The notes beneath the pieces were generated by a model. The model did not search any database. It saw nothing but the letters and a program-made list of their open reading frames with translations, and was not told the origin of the DNA. Shown piece by piece: positions 53,596-62,151 of a stretch of 64,000 bases of DNA. The DNA lies in NCBI RefSeq assembly GCF_947492815.1, contig NZ_CANLOB010000007.1:124001-188000 (forward strand). Direction: 5' to 3'. Each line of letters begins with the position of its first letter. Positions within the stretch are counted from its first letter, which is position 1. Both the position numbers and the translations under genes were made by a program. The stretch is from an uncultured Dokdonia sp. GTDB lineage: Bacteria > Bacteroidota > Bacteroidia > Flavobacteriales > Flavobacteriaceae.

Positions 53596-55311
53596 TTAAG
53601 CTCCAGTATTCTTTAGGGTTTCGATATTTTTAATATAATACGATGGATTAATCCCTGTTTTAGATTTAAAGTGCTTTACAAATGATTTATCACTTTTATA
53701 TCCTACTTCTAAAGCGACAGATGCTATAGAAAAAGATCGAAATCTTTTATCATTTTTTAATTTTGTCAATGCATATTCTATTCTTAAATCATTTATATAT
53801 CCGTTAAAGTTTTTACCCTTATGAATATTTATTATTTTGGACAAATACGTGGCATTGGTTTTTGTTTTTTTAGCTATCGTTCTAAGATTACAATCTGGTC
53901 TTAAGAAGTATTCTTGTTTTTCCAATTTAGAAAGCCCTTTTAGAATAGTAGCTACTTTATCATCATCAATAGCAATCTCTGCTGCTATTTTCTTAGTCTT
54001 TTGTTTTTCTTGTTGTTGTTTTGATTCAAGCTGGTCTATCTGACTGATTAAATCATTAAATAGTTTTTTATTTTTTTTCTGTTTTAGCCAAAAAACAGAA
54101 CCAACTATTAATAGTAAAGAGAGAACAGCAAACAGTCCTAATTGGGCATATCTTTTATTTCTTTTCTCTATAGCGATACGTTCATTTGCTGCATCTTCTT
54201 CTTTTTCAAAAACCCTATTTCTGGTTATAACTTCACTTTTTTTGTATGCTTCATTAAGCTTCATATAAATTTCATGGTATGACCACGCTATTTTATCTTC
54301 TCCCATTTCTCTGTGACATTCCATAAGTAAATAGTATGACTGGATAATAGGTAACTTATTGGTATCTTCTTCATTTATAGCATTTATTGTCTTATCTAAA
54401 TACTGAATCGCCTCTACATACAATCCTTTATCATACTTATGTTTTGCTAAAAAATAGTAGACCCTCACAATTTGATGAAAATCATTTTCTAATGTATGCT
54501 GTTCAATTAGATTTTTTGCTTTACTTAAAAAAGTTTGAGAGACATCTTTATCTCCTTCATAATAATGGGCTATCCCTTTTTTGATATACAAATCTGTAAG
54601 TCCTTTTGTATAGTTTATAGATTCTGCGACCTCAATTCCTCTATCGGCATATTGTAAGACTTTATGATATTGTTCTGCTCCTAAAAAAACATCATTAATC
54701 GTGGTGAGCATTTGCACGTAATTTTTAGTATTCCGATCTGAAGATTCTTCTAGTGACGCTAATAACACATCAGACATTTCAAGTGCTTTTCCTAATTGAT
54801 CATCCATCTGTGATAGCAGGCTTATATAACTAGAGGTTGCTATATTTTTTAATTTTACATACGAATGTTTCTCTGCTATATCTATTGCTGCGGCATAAAA
54901 ATTGACGGCTTGTTCATTTTTACCATCAAGCATATATGATTTTGCTTTAAGAATAGAGATAACACAAATTCTTCTTTGATCGTTATTCTCTTTTCCTAGA
55001 TCTAGTGCTAAATCTAAATATTGATGTGCTTTTCCATAATTTTCTTCTTTAGAAAAACGCCGTCCTAACTCTTGATACTCTACTCCTGTAGGATCTTTTG
55101 CGCGTTTCACAACAACTTTTTCAAATAAAGAGGCTTCTCCTTTTTTAGAATCTTTTAGTCGTTGAACAAATTCTTTTGTTGAGATTTTTAATAAATCCTC
55201 AGGTATTTGATGAATTGGCTCTTGTGCATGGAGATAATTTACGAAGCACATGAAAAAAAATATTGTAATTAGTATATACTGGGAGGTGTTTTTCTTTGAA
55301 ATAAAAGTCAT
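53596..55311 (-). CDS. membrane-anchored TPR sensor with AraC-type DNA-binding domain (left regulator)
   Basis: 571 residues. Signal/anchor 'YILITIFFFMCFVNYLHAQ', about eight TPR-like helix pairs (45-340, such as 'GKAHQYLDLALDLGKENND'), one membrane helix near 385-405 ('LGLFAVLSLLLIVGSVFWL'), a Lys/Gln-rich coiled linker, and a C-terminal AraC-type helix-turn-helix domain ('LRTIAKKTKTNATYLSKII', 'VALEVGYKSDKSFVKHFKSKTGINPSYYI'). A periplasmic TPR sensor coupled to a cytosolic DNA binder is implied. TPR domains bind peptides in other signalling families, so sensing of an exported peptide is a reasonable hypothesis. Expressed from TACATTTG at 55338-55345. Confidence 0.9.
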   Translation of the reverse strand: MTFISKKNTSQYILITIFFFMCFVNYLHAQEPIHQIPEDLLKISTKEFVQRLKDSKKGEASLFEKVVVKRAKDPTGVEYQELGRRFSKEENYGKAHQYLDLALDLGKENNDQRRICVISILKAKSYMLDGKNEQAVNFYAAAIDIAEKHSYVKLKNIATSSYISLLSQMDDQLGKALEMSDVLLASLEESSDRNTKNYVQMLTTINDVFLGAEQYHKVLQYADRGIEVAESINYTKGLTDLYIKKGIAHYYEGDKDVSQTFLSKAKNLIEQHTLENDFHQIVRVYYFLAKHKYDKGLYVEAIQYLDKTINAINEEDTNKLPIIQSYYLLMECHREMGEDKIAWSYHEIYMKLNEAYKKSEVITRNRVFEKEEDAANERIAIEKRNKRYAQLGLFAVLSLLLIVGSVFWLKQKKNKKLFNDLISQIDQLESKQQQEKQKTKKIAAEIAIDDDKVATILKGLSKLEKQEYFLRPDCNLRTIAKKTKTNATYLSKIINIHKGKNFNGYINDLRIEYALTKLKNDKRFRSFSIASVALEVGYKSDKSFVKHFKSKTGINPSYYIKNIETLKNTGA

Positions 55312-55337
55312 TAATGTATTGAATAAGAATATGTTTT

Positions 55338-55345
55338 CAAATGTA
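55338..55345 (-). promoter_or_regulatory. -10 box of the left regulator gene
   Basis: On the minus strand TACATTTG, an exact TAnnTTTG match, 27 bases before the ATG. Confidence 0.65.
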
Positions 55346-55418
55346 ACTATTCTTACAACTAACTACTTAGTTAAATTATTATAATTAACATCTATTTATG
55401 TATGAATAAACTATATAC

Positions 55419-55432
55419 GCTTTCGCGAAAGC
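55419..55432. repeat. 14-bp palindrome, copy 14
   Basis: Perfect copy with TATACGC/GCGTATA flanks, adjacent to the terminator of precursor 3. Confidence 0.95.
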
Positions 55433-55436
55433 GTAT

Positions 55437-55464
55437 AAAAAAACCATCTATAATAAATAGATGG
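55437..55464 (-). terminator. terminator of precursor 3
   Basis: On the minus strand CCATCTAT / ATAGATGG (loop TTATT) followed by TTTTTTT. Confidence 0.88.
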
Positions 55465-55484
55465 CTCTTAAAGGGTCTAAACTA

Positions 55485-55727
55485 TTATCCTATTCCGTCA
55501 TAATTGCAATCATATCCACAACTACTGGCAGATGAATTAATAACAATATCTACACAATATTCATTTGCTTCGGCAGACGCACCTTCCCCGCTTGCCATTG
55601 TAATTAAAACACCCATAAGCTGGCCATCTACTGTTATATTACAATCTTGTCCACCTCCAGCAATTAATTTTTGTTCTCTTTTATTTAAGATTTTGATTCC
55701 TTTTACATTTAAAATATCGTTTAACAT
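55485..55727 (-). CDS. double-glycine lanthipeptide precursor 3 (long core)
   Basis: 80 residues. Short leader 'MLNDILNVKGIKILNKREQK' then 'LIAGGG'. The core is unusually long (about 54 residues) with four Cys ('QDCNITVDGQ', 'ANEYCVD', 'SSASSCGYDCNY') and many Ser/Thr, and is Gly/Ala/acid-rich. Its 'ILNKREQKLIAGG' is closer to bacteriocin-type GG leaders than the other precursors here, so it may be a different peptide class using the same C39 exporter. No left- or right-class operator was found in its 180-base upstream region. Confidence 0.75.
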   Translation of the reverse strand: MLNDILNVKGIKILNKREQKLIAGGGQDCNITVDGQLMGVLITMASGEGASAEANEYCVDIVINSSASSCGYDCNYDGIG

Positions 55728-55908
55728 AACTTACTTTTTATCATTTATACAATTCTTGAATTATTTAATGACACTCAAGTTTTATGTCAGAAAACAGTAA
55801 CAAATACCCTTATCATTTTGGAAAACGTAACTATCTTTTTGAAAAAGCCCACTTTCTACCTTTCGGAGAAAATGGACTTCATCAATTAATAATCAATAAA
55901 CTCAATTA

Positions 55909-56061
55909 TTAATTACAAGCTACTAACCATGTTATTAGATAATCCTTTACAGGTTCTAATGATGGATTCATATTACCTCCATGAATTGACGTAAGGTCAT
56001 CAGTTTGGATCTTTGAGATGGTCATCTTTTTTAAATCAATAGATTTTTGTTGTTTTTTCAT
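55909..56061 (-). CDS. double-glycine peptide precursor 4
   Basis: 50 residues. Leader 'MKKQQKSIDLKKMTISKIQT' and 'DDLTSIHGG', core 'NMNPSLEPVKDYLITWLVAC' (then Asn) with one Cys and two or three Ser/Thr. It starts 15 bases after precursor 5, so the two share one transcript. A single Cys allows at most one ring; the hydrophobic core ('YLITWLVA') suggests membrane activity. The AAGAATG start context is A-rich. Confidence 0.8.
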   Translation of the reverse strand: MKKQQKSIDLKKMTISKIQTDDLTSIHGGNMNPSLEPVKDYLITWLVACN

Positions 56062-56076
56062 TCTTGTTTTTTAGGA

Positions 56077-56274
56077 TTAGCAATTCAGTATAGTTTCCAA
56101 AACATCACTCATACTAGGCCCCGTTTGATTACTTATAATTGTATATGTATCTGGTTGATCACATACACTTGATGTAGGGTGATTCCCTCCTATAATATTT
56201 TCTAAATTTTTAACGTTTAAAGACGCAATTGTAGTTTTTGAAATGCTTAGGGTTGTGAATTTTGTTTTTTTCAT
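56077..56274 (-). CDS. double-glycine lanthipeptide precursor 5
   Basis: 65 residues. Leader 'MKKTKFTTLSISKTTIASLN' and 'VKNLENIIGG', core of 35 residues starting 'NHPTSSVCDQPDTYTIISNQ' and ending 'DVLETILNC', with two Cys and about ten Ser/Thr. Transcribed from the right-class promoter at 56321-56402 and followed by precursor 4. Confidence 0.85.
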   Translation of the reverse strand: MKKTKFTTLSISKTTIASLNVKNLENIIGGNHPTSSVCDQPDTYTIISNQTGPSMSDVLETILNC

Positions 56275-56320
56275 GTTGATATTTTTTAAAATGAGAAATT
56301 ATTATACTAATTGATCACTC

Positions 56321-56402
56321 CAAATATTTACTATTTATGGAGAAACAGCAAGGAAAGCTTATCGATATTCATGAATATGAAGTCGAAATTCGCGAAATTT
56401 AA
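56321..56402 (-). promoter_or_regulatory. right-class promoter of precursors 5 and 4, with two half-sites
   Basis: On the minus strand the order is CGAATTTCGA (with flanking TTAAATTTCG, 56382-56402), a second half-site TGAATATCGA starting 21 bases later (56371-56362), then exactly 10 bases, TTG (56351-56349), 20 bases and AATATTTG (56328-56321). The same order and spacing occur at 60607-60688. Two half-sites 21 bp apart immediately upstream of the -33 element is the classic layout of AraC-type activators. Confidence 0.7.
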
Positions 56403-56509
56403 GCACTTAAAAATCAACACATTCCAGCAATAACAAAATAAAATATTATATACTTTATTATAAAATGAGTATTTTTCAAAAAAACTGCTAATTATACATT
56501 AATACGTAT

Positions 56510-58240
56510 ATGAAAATCATTCTAAAACGATTTTACATTTTTATAGTCTTTTATATTACATGTACATCTAGCACTATATATTCCCAAAATGAGAATCTAT
56601 ATACTATTCCAGATTCATTAGTAAATAAAAGTGATGATTATTTTATAAAACAGGCAGAAAAATATTATCAAGACACAACTAAAATAAGAATTTACTATTC
56701 CTCATTATTAACTAGAGCTACATTAGCAAATGATTCTATTAAAAGAATACAAGCTTTGGCTTACTTAGCTTATTTTCAAAAAGAAAAAAAGAAAAAAATA
56801 CAACTTATAGAAACAGCTATATCTGAAATTAATGACAAACAGAATATTGAACTAATAACGGTATACAATACAGCTGGGATTATTTATCATAATCAATATT
56901 TATATAAAAATGCCATAAACTTATATTTAAAAGAATTAGAACTTTCAGAAAAATACAATTCTCAAAAAACTAAGCATGTAGCCTTGAATAATATTGCTGA
57001 AATTAAAAATGAAATTGGCAAATATAATGATGCACTTGATCTGTATAAACAAAATTTAGCATACAAGAATTCAAGAGTACGTAAAGATTCTGCCTCTATA
57101 ATGATTGCTAAATTTAATATAGCAGAATCATTTCGCTATTTAAAAAAATATGATTCTTCAACTTATTATTATAATCAAATTATAGACGAGCCTTTTAATG
57201 ACACATATTATCACATGTATAAAAACATGCTACATGTTAATGAAGGAATTAATTTATTTAATCAAAATAAGTATACAAAAGCAAAAAAATTAATCATCGA
57301 TGGTTCTTTCAAAATGGAACTAAATACTATTAATCAAAAATACTATATACTATCTAAATTTTATTTAGGGAAAATAAATTCAATACTAACCAAAGATGAG
57401 ATAGTAACAGAAAAATATTTCCACACTGTAGATTCCTTACTAACTGCAACAAATAGTATTATTCCAGAAACAAGACAAGTATATGAGTATTTCTTAAAAA
57501 AACACAAGAATCAAGGTGAATTACATTCCCAATTGCAAATGATTGATAAGATTGTTTATTTTGACAGCATTGTTAATGCTCGAAAAATAAATACTACTGA
57601 CATACTTCACTCGGAATTTGACATTCCTCAATTGATAAAAGATAGGGAAATTATTATCGAAGAATTAAAAGATACAAATTCAATACTTAGCAATAGATCT
57701 ATCCTCCTTGTGTTATCAATTTTTGTATTAGCCTTTTTATTCGTTTTTCAATACAGAAAACATAAAATATATAAAAAACGATTTAATGAATTGGTAGCAA
57801 ACCCTATTCCAATCAATAAAAAGATATCTACACATACTACAGAAGAAAATAAAAAGCCTGAAGAATTAAATATTGATGAAAAATTAGTGTCAAAAATTTT
57901 AAAGCAATTAGAACACTTTGAAAAAAACAACTTATTTACAAAAAGAGATATTACGATTAATTCTTTAGCAAAATCATTTTCTACAAATACACGATATCTA
58001 TCTAAAGTAATTAACTTTTATAAAGAAAAAAAGTTTATTCATTATATAAATGATTTAAGAATAGAGTATATCCTTGAAGAATTAAAAACCAATACCATTT
58101 TACAACGTTATACTATTAAAAGTATTAGTGAGGAAGCAGGATTTAATACTGCCGAATCTTTTGCAACGGCTTTTAAAAAGAAAACTGGGCTTAAACCTTC
58201 ATATTTTATAAGAAATATTAAAAAAAGAGAAAATATTTAG
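56510..58240 (+). CDS. membrane-anchored TPR sensor with AraC-type DNA-binding domain (right regulator)
   Basis: 576 residues with the same plan as the left regulator. Signal 'FYIFIVFYITCTSSTIYSQ', TPR-like helices about 55-330 ('NNIAEIKNEIGKYNDALDLY'), membrane helix near 400-420 ('ILLVLSIFVLAFLFVFQY'), and a C-terminal HTH domain ('INSLAKSFSTNTRYLSKVI', 'ISEEAGFNTAESFATAFKKKTGLKPSYFI'). The second recognition helix (GFNTAESFATAF) differs clearly from that of the left regulator (GYKSDKSFVKHF) but is close to that of the shorter gene at 62152. It starts 108 bases from the half-site pair that controls precursor 5 and may activate it. Coding is markedly AT-rich. Confidence 0.9.
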   Translation: MKIILKRFYIFIVFYITCTSSTIYSQNENLYTIPDSLVNKSDDYFIKQAEKYYQDTTKIRIYYSSLLTRATLANDSIKRIQALAYLAYFQKEKKKKIQLIETAISEINDKQNIELITVYNTAGIIYHNQYLYKNAINLYLKELELSEKYNSQKTKHVALNNIAEIKNEIGKYNDALDLYKQNLAYKNSRVRKDSASIMIAKFNIAESFRYLKKYDSSTYYYNQIIDEPFNDTYYHMYKNMLHVNEGINLFNQNKYTKAKKLIIDGSFKMELNTINQKYYILSKFYLGKINSILTKDEIVTEKYFHTVDSLLTATNSIIPETRQVYEYFLKKHKNQGELHSQLQMIDKIVYFDSIVNARKINTTDILHSEFDIPQLIKDREIIIEELKDTNSILSNRSILLVLSIFVLAFLFVFQYRKHKIYKKRFNELVANPIPINKKISTHTTEENKKPEELNIDEKLVSKILKQLEHFEKNNLFTKRDITINSLAKSFSTNTRYLSKVINFYKEKKFIHYINDLRIEYILEELKTNTILQRYTIKSISEEAGFNTAESFATAFKKKTGLKPSYFIRNIKKRENI

Positions 58241-58311
58241 TCGAAATTTGCGAATTTAAGGTAAATCGTGTCGCAATTTCATTTGAAAACTCGTTTAAAA
58301 TAATAGATTTG
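58240..58311 (+). promoter_or_regulatory. right-class promoter of precursor 6
   Basis: GTCGAAATTTGCGAATTTAA (58240-58259) is a near copy of the motif at 56382 and 60607. Half-sites CGAATTTAAG (58251) and CGCAATTTCA (58272) are again 21 bp apart, followed by TTG at 58283-58285 and a perfect TAGATTTG at 58304-58311. The second half-site is one base from TTG instead of ten, about one helical turn closer than in the other two. Confidence 0.62.
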
Positions 58312-58338
58312 GAACATCAATTAATAATAAATAATTTC

Positions 58339-58494
58339 ATGAAAAAACAAGAAAAAAAACTAGAGCTTAAAAGGTTAAAAATCTCAAAAATCAATGATAT
58401 TTCTAAAGTATACGGAGGTGGGTTTACATTAGGGCTATGTCTTCCAGAATCACAGCCTCCTAGGTTATGCCAACAGTCCAATCACGATTGTTAA
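58339..58494 (+). CDS. double-glycine lanthipeptide precursor 6
   Basis: 51 residues from the ATG at 58339; an upstream ATG at 58309 overlaps the -10 box and would bury the leader. Leader 'MKKQEKKLELKRLKISKIND' and 'ISKVYGGG', core 'FTLGLCLPESQPPRLCQQSN' ending in His-Asp-Cys, with three Cys and three Ser/Thr: a typical lanthipeptide size. A perfect hairpin terminator follows at 58562. Confidence 0.87.
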   Translation: MKKQEKKLELKRLKISKINDISKVYGGGFTLGLCLPESQPPRLCQQSNHDC

Positions 58495-58561
58495 TTTTAA
58501 TAAATTTATGTCTAGTCCTAACTAATCGATACAGATTATTAACGGATTAAATTTATTAATT

Positions 58562-58597
58562 AAAGCTGAACAATGATATCATTGTTCAGCTTTTTTG
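58562..58597 (+). terminator. terminator of precursor 6
   Basis: Sixteen-pair perfect stem (AAAGCTGAACAATGAT with its reverse complement) followed by a T run. Confidence 0.93.
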
Positions 58598-58670
58598 ATT
58601 TATGGACTTGCTATCTTAGATTGGACGTTAAGTTGAGTTACTATCCTGCTTGATTTTAACTTAGAGAATT

Positions 58671-58985
58671 ATGAGACAAAAATCACGTCATTTCACGTTA
58701 GAGTTTAAACAGAAAGCAGTAGAGTTAAGTTATTTGAAAGCAGATGTAAAATTAGTTGGACAAGAATTAGATATATCTCCTTCGATCATCTATCGCTGGC
58801 GTAAGGAATTAAAAGATTATGGTAATAACAGTTTTCTAGGCAGAGGGACTCCCAAAATGACTGATGAACAAAAAGAAATAGCTAGACTCAAACGTGAATT
58901 AAAAGATTCAAAGCTAGAATGTGATATCTTAAAAAAGGCGGTGAGCATCTTCTCCAGGAGCGACAGGGAAAATATAGATTTATAA
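58671..58985 (+). CDS. IS3-family transposase OrfA
   Basis: 104 residues: HTH ('VKLVGQELDISPSIIYRWR') and a C-terminal leucine-zipper-like helix ('IARLKRELKDSKLECDILKKA'), the DNA-binding and multimerisation part of IS3 transposases. The slippery heptamer A-AAA-AAG lies at 58931-58937 in the orfA frame, and orfB is in the -1 frame, so the usual programmed frameshift would make OrfAB. OrfA appears intact. Confidence 0.92.
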   Translation: MRQKSRHFTLEFKQKAVELSYLKADVKLVGQELDISPSIIYRWRKELKDYGNNSFLGRGTPKMTDEQKEIARLKRELKDSKLECDILKKAVSIFSRSDRENIDL

Positions 58986-58996
58986 AGCATCATAAA

Positions 58997-59850
<854 letters not shown>

Positions 59851-59930
59851 TCATTCAACTTAAAGTCTAAAATTTTGTTGCATATCCATTGTTAATGTTT
59901 TAATTTTAAAACAATTAAATTTAAATTACT

Positions 59931-60089
59931 ATGAAAAATTCAAAAAAATTAGCACTTAAAAAATTAACTATCTCAAGGTTGAACAACATGGAAACTATAA
60001 ATGGAGGTGGTAATCTTCCTACTAAAAAAACACTTACAGCCGGGACTTTTTTTGAATGCCCTACTGTTTTAGATTGCCCAACAGATTGA
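59931..60089 (+). CDS. double-glycine lanthipeptide precursor 7
   Basis: 52 residues. Leader 'MKNSKKLALKKLTISRLNNM' and 'ETINGGG', core 'NLPTKKTLTAGTFFECPTVL' ending 'DCPTD', with two Cys and six Thr. It lies 60 bases after the IS right end, so the insertion probably removed or replaced its original promoter; no right-class motif is visible. A 34-bp perfect terminator hairpin follows. Confidence 0.85.
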   Translation: MKNSKKLALKKLTISRLNNMETINGGGNLPTKKTLTAGTFFECPTVLDCPTD

Positions 60090-60157
60090 TTATTAACCTT
60101 AGATAATTTTTCAAGATTTATAAAAACAAATCTTATATATAATTTGTTACATTAATT

Positions 60158-60191
60158 AATAAAGTCTTTCTGAATTCAGAAAGACTTTATT
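60158..60191 (+). terminator. terminator of precursor 7
   Basis: A 34-base perfect palindrome with arms AATAAAGTCTTTCTGAA. It is similar in layout to the hairpin at 61594. Confidence 0.93.
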
Positions 60192-60606
60192 GTATCTACT
60201 ATTTTACACTTTTGCGAATATTTATATAAAATCACTCTATTATTAAACATTGATTCCAATCTATTTTTTCAGGATTGAAATAGGATAAAAATAGCGAGGT
60301 CCTATACTTATAAACTCGTACAAAAACATAGAATCCGCTTTTAGATAAAAATTTGAAACATGATTTCAACAATAAATGAAAGTAACATAGAATTGTGAAA
60401 CTGATGATACTTTTGTTACTAAAAAACACTTACGCATGGGTCATTATTCAAAAAACACTTGATATGCTATTTCTTCAGCACATCGTTTTGACAACAAAAT
60501 GTTAGTTTCACAAAACAATTTTCAGATAATCATTCTATTACGTTTTGAATTCTAACCACATTAGATATAAAAATATAAATATTTGATTTTCAACATCTAA
60601 TATGTA
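60192..60606. other. gene-poor stretch before the Cys-rich lipoprotein promoter
   Basis: Holds the lanC remnant (separate entry), a perfect TACTTTTG box on the plus strand at 60408-60415 without a visible gene behind it, and an inverted pair GTGAAACT (60395-60402) / AGTTTCAC (about 60503-60510). Apart from these I see nothing. Confidence 0.5.
60232..60306 (-). pseudogene. remnant of a lanC 3' end
   Basis: On the minus strand the last 22 codons read 'RTSLFLSYFNPEKIDWNQCL' plus Ile-Ile-Glu. They match the end of the intact LanC at 63335 ('ILSYLNPEKTEWDQCLMIG'), with DNA identity around 75 percent across about 65 bases including the ATTAA at the end. Upstream the frame has no LanC motifs (no WCYGD or GLCHG), so only the tail is left. 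It implies a former second LanC gene at this place. Confidence 0.8.
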
Positions 60607-60688
60607 TTAAATTTCGCGAATTTCGACTTTATATTCTCGAATTTCGAGCATCTTCTCTTGTTACTGAGTCAAAAAAAAACAACTTTTG
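60607..60688 (+). promoter_or_regulatory. right-class promoter of the Cys-rich lipoprotein gene
   Basis: TTAAATTTCGCGAATTTCGA (60607-60626) is identical, strand-reversed, to the element at 56382-56402. The half-site CGAATTTCGA at 60638-60647 starts 21 bp after the first (60617). Exactly 10 bases follow, then TTG (60658-60660), 20 bases, and AACTTTTG (60681-60688). Every distance equals that in the promoter of precursor 5, which argues for one regulator. Confidence 0.72.
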
Positions 60689-60795
60689 AACCGTTCAATT
60701 GAAACGACTAGTCAATTACATTTTTAAAAGAACAAACGAGTTAAATGCCGAAAATCGAAAAGAGTACGCAAAAATCAATTAAATAATTAAATACA

Positions 60796-61536
60796 ATGAA
60801 AAAATCAATTAATTACCCATTTAATAAAGTTCTAATGTTCTTATTTGTTTCTCTTTTATTTCTAGCTTCTTGTAGTGAAGATGAAAATGAGGATATCAAT
60901 CAATCACAAGAGTATACTGTTGAGTTTAATGGTAAATCTTATACAGAAGATGAATTACAGAATGAAGCTAAAAATATTACAGATCAAGATATTTCAAGAA
61001 TGTTGAGTAATCATTTTGGAATTACAGAGGTTAACAAATTAGAAAATAATAATAATAATAGATTACAACTGAATGGTGATTATTCAGTAACTGAATATGT
61101 ATTTGGAGATTCTAATAAAAGAATATACCTAGCTCAAAACTCAAATCAAAAAGATGAGTATAGAGTTATTCAAGGTAATTTTATTAATTCAACATTAGAT
61201 ATTTATTCTGATAAGACCGTAGATTATGCCTCTATTAAACAAAACTCTCAAAGATTTGGAAATCCTAGTATTGACGGTCCTGATGGAGCAGTTCTTGACG
61301 GTCCTGGCGACGGAGATACAATAGACGGTCCAGGTAACGGAGATATTATTAATCCTGGGGGTGCAGAAGAGACTATAACAAGTGATGGATGGTGTCAACA
61401 AGAAGGAAATGAAACACCTAGTCAATGTGAAGACAGAGAATATGATGAATTTGTTGATGATTGCATAGCATGCTGGATAGCATATCACACACATCCAGCT
61501 ATTCCAATTCTAATCTCTGCAACATGTCTATGTTAG
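60796..61536 (+). CDS. lipoprotein with Asp-Gly-Pro repeats and Cys-rich C-terminus
   Basis: 246 residues with lipobox C26 ('LLFLASCSED'). Residues about 30-150 are hydrophilic without a recognised fold. Then comes a low-complexity Asp/Gly/Pro region with repeated 'DGPG' ('IDGPDGAVLDGPGDGDTIDG'), a GG ('INPGG'), and a C-terminal segment of about 55 residues with six Cys ('DGWCQQEGNETPSQCEDRE', 'DDCIACWIAYHTH', 'TCLC'). The promoter carries the same operator pair as precursor 5, so it belongs to the peptide regulon. It could be an immunity or capture lipoprotein, or could itself be modified; neither can be decided here. Confidence 0.75.
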   Translation: MKKSINYPFNKVLMFLFVSLLFLASCSEDENEDINQSQEYTVEFNGKSYTEDELQNEAKNITDQDISRMLSNHFGITEVNKLENNNNNRLQLNGDYSVTEYVFGDSNKRIYLAQNSNQKDEYRVIQGNFINSTLDIYSDKTVDYASIKQNSQRFGNPSIDGPDGAVLDGPGDGDTIDGPGNGDIINPGGAEETITSDGWCQQEGNETPSQCEDREYDEFVDDCIACWIAYHTHPAIPILISATCLC

Positions 61537-61593
61537 AAAACAATAAAACTTACTAATAAATCATAAATACAACTTTGATTTAAGTCGGTTATA

Positions 61594-61627
61594 AATAAAG
61601 GTTTTCTAAGATTAGAAAACCTTTATT
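61594..61627 (+). terminator. terminator of the lipoprotein gene
   Basis: AATAAAGGTTTTCTA and TAGAAAACCTTTATT form a 15-pair stem with a four-base loop. Confidence 0.9.
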
Positions 61628-61688
61628 TTCTATTTAATAGATCGTGTTTCTTATCTAGAATTTGATTTAATAATAAATAATTTCAAGA

Positions 61689-61958
61689 ATGGAAAGTATA
61701 TTAAAATACTCAAGATTTATTCCACTAGTTTTATTGTATGTGTACTTTTTCTTCATTCAAAATGAAGTACTGACATCTACTTTTAAATTAGGCATATTGA
61801 CTTTAATCTTATTATTGTTTTTAAATATTTTCATGTATGTAAAGAATAATACTTCTACAAGTAAGTATTCTTCACTAATAGCATCAATTCTTACTTTTAT
61901 ATTTTTTACTGGATTATTATTACTTCTTGTAAATCTTTTTAAAAATTGGGATATATAA
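61689..61958 (+). CDS. small integral membrane protein, unknown
   Basis: 89 residues, three hydrophobic helices ('FIPLVLLYVYFFFI', 'LGILTLILLLFLNIFMYV', 'LIASILTFIFFTGLLLLLV') and short loops. No family recognised. A small multi-helix protein inside a bacteriocin locus is often an immunity protein; that is context only. No strong promoter was identified between 61628 and 61688. Confidence 0.65.
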   Translation: MESILKYSRFIPLVLLYVYFFFIQNEVLTSTFKLGILTLILLLFLNIFMYVKNNTSTSKYSSLIASILTFIFFTGLLLLLVNLFKNWDI

Positions 61959-62151
61959 CCTCTATTTTACAAATACGACACTGATAGAACTATCAATCAC
62001 ATAGCAAACTAAAGATCTGACATTTAACAGAGTATCAATGTACACACTGATATATTGCTACGGTAAAAGTTGATCGGAACTCACAGATAACAACAAAACC
62101 TGCTGTAGTTTAAAATTCACTTTAAGGACAATTAGAATTATTCATACTATT

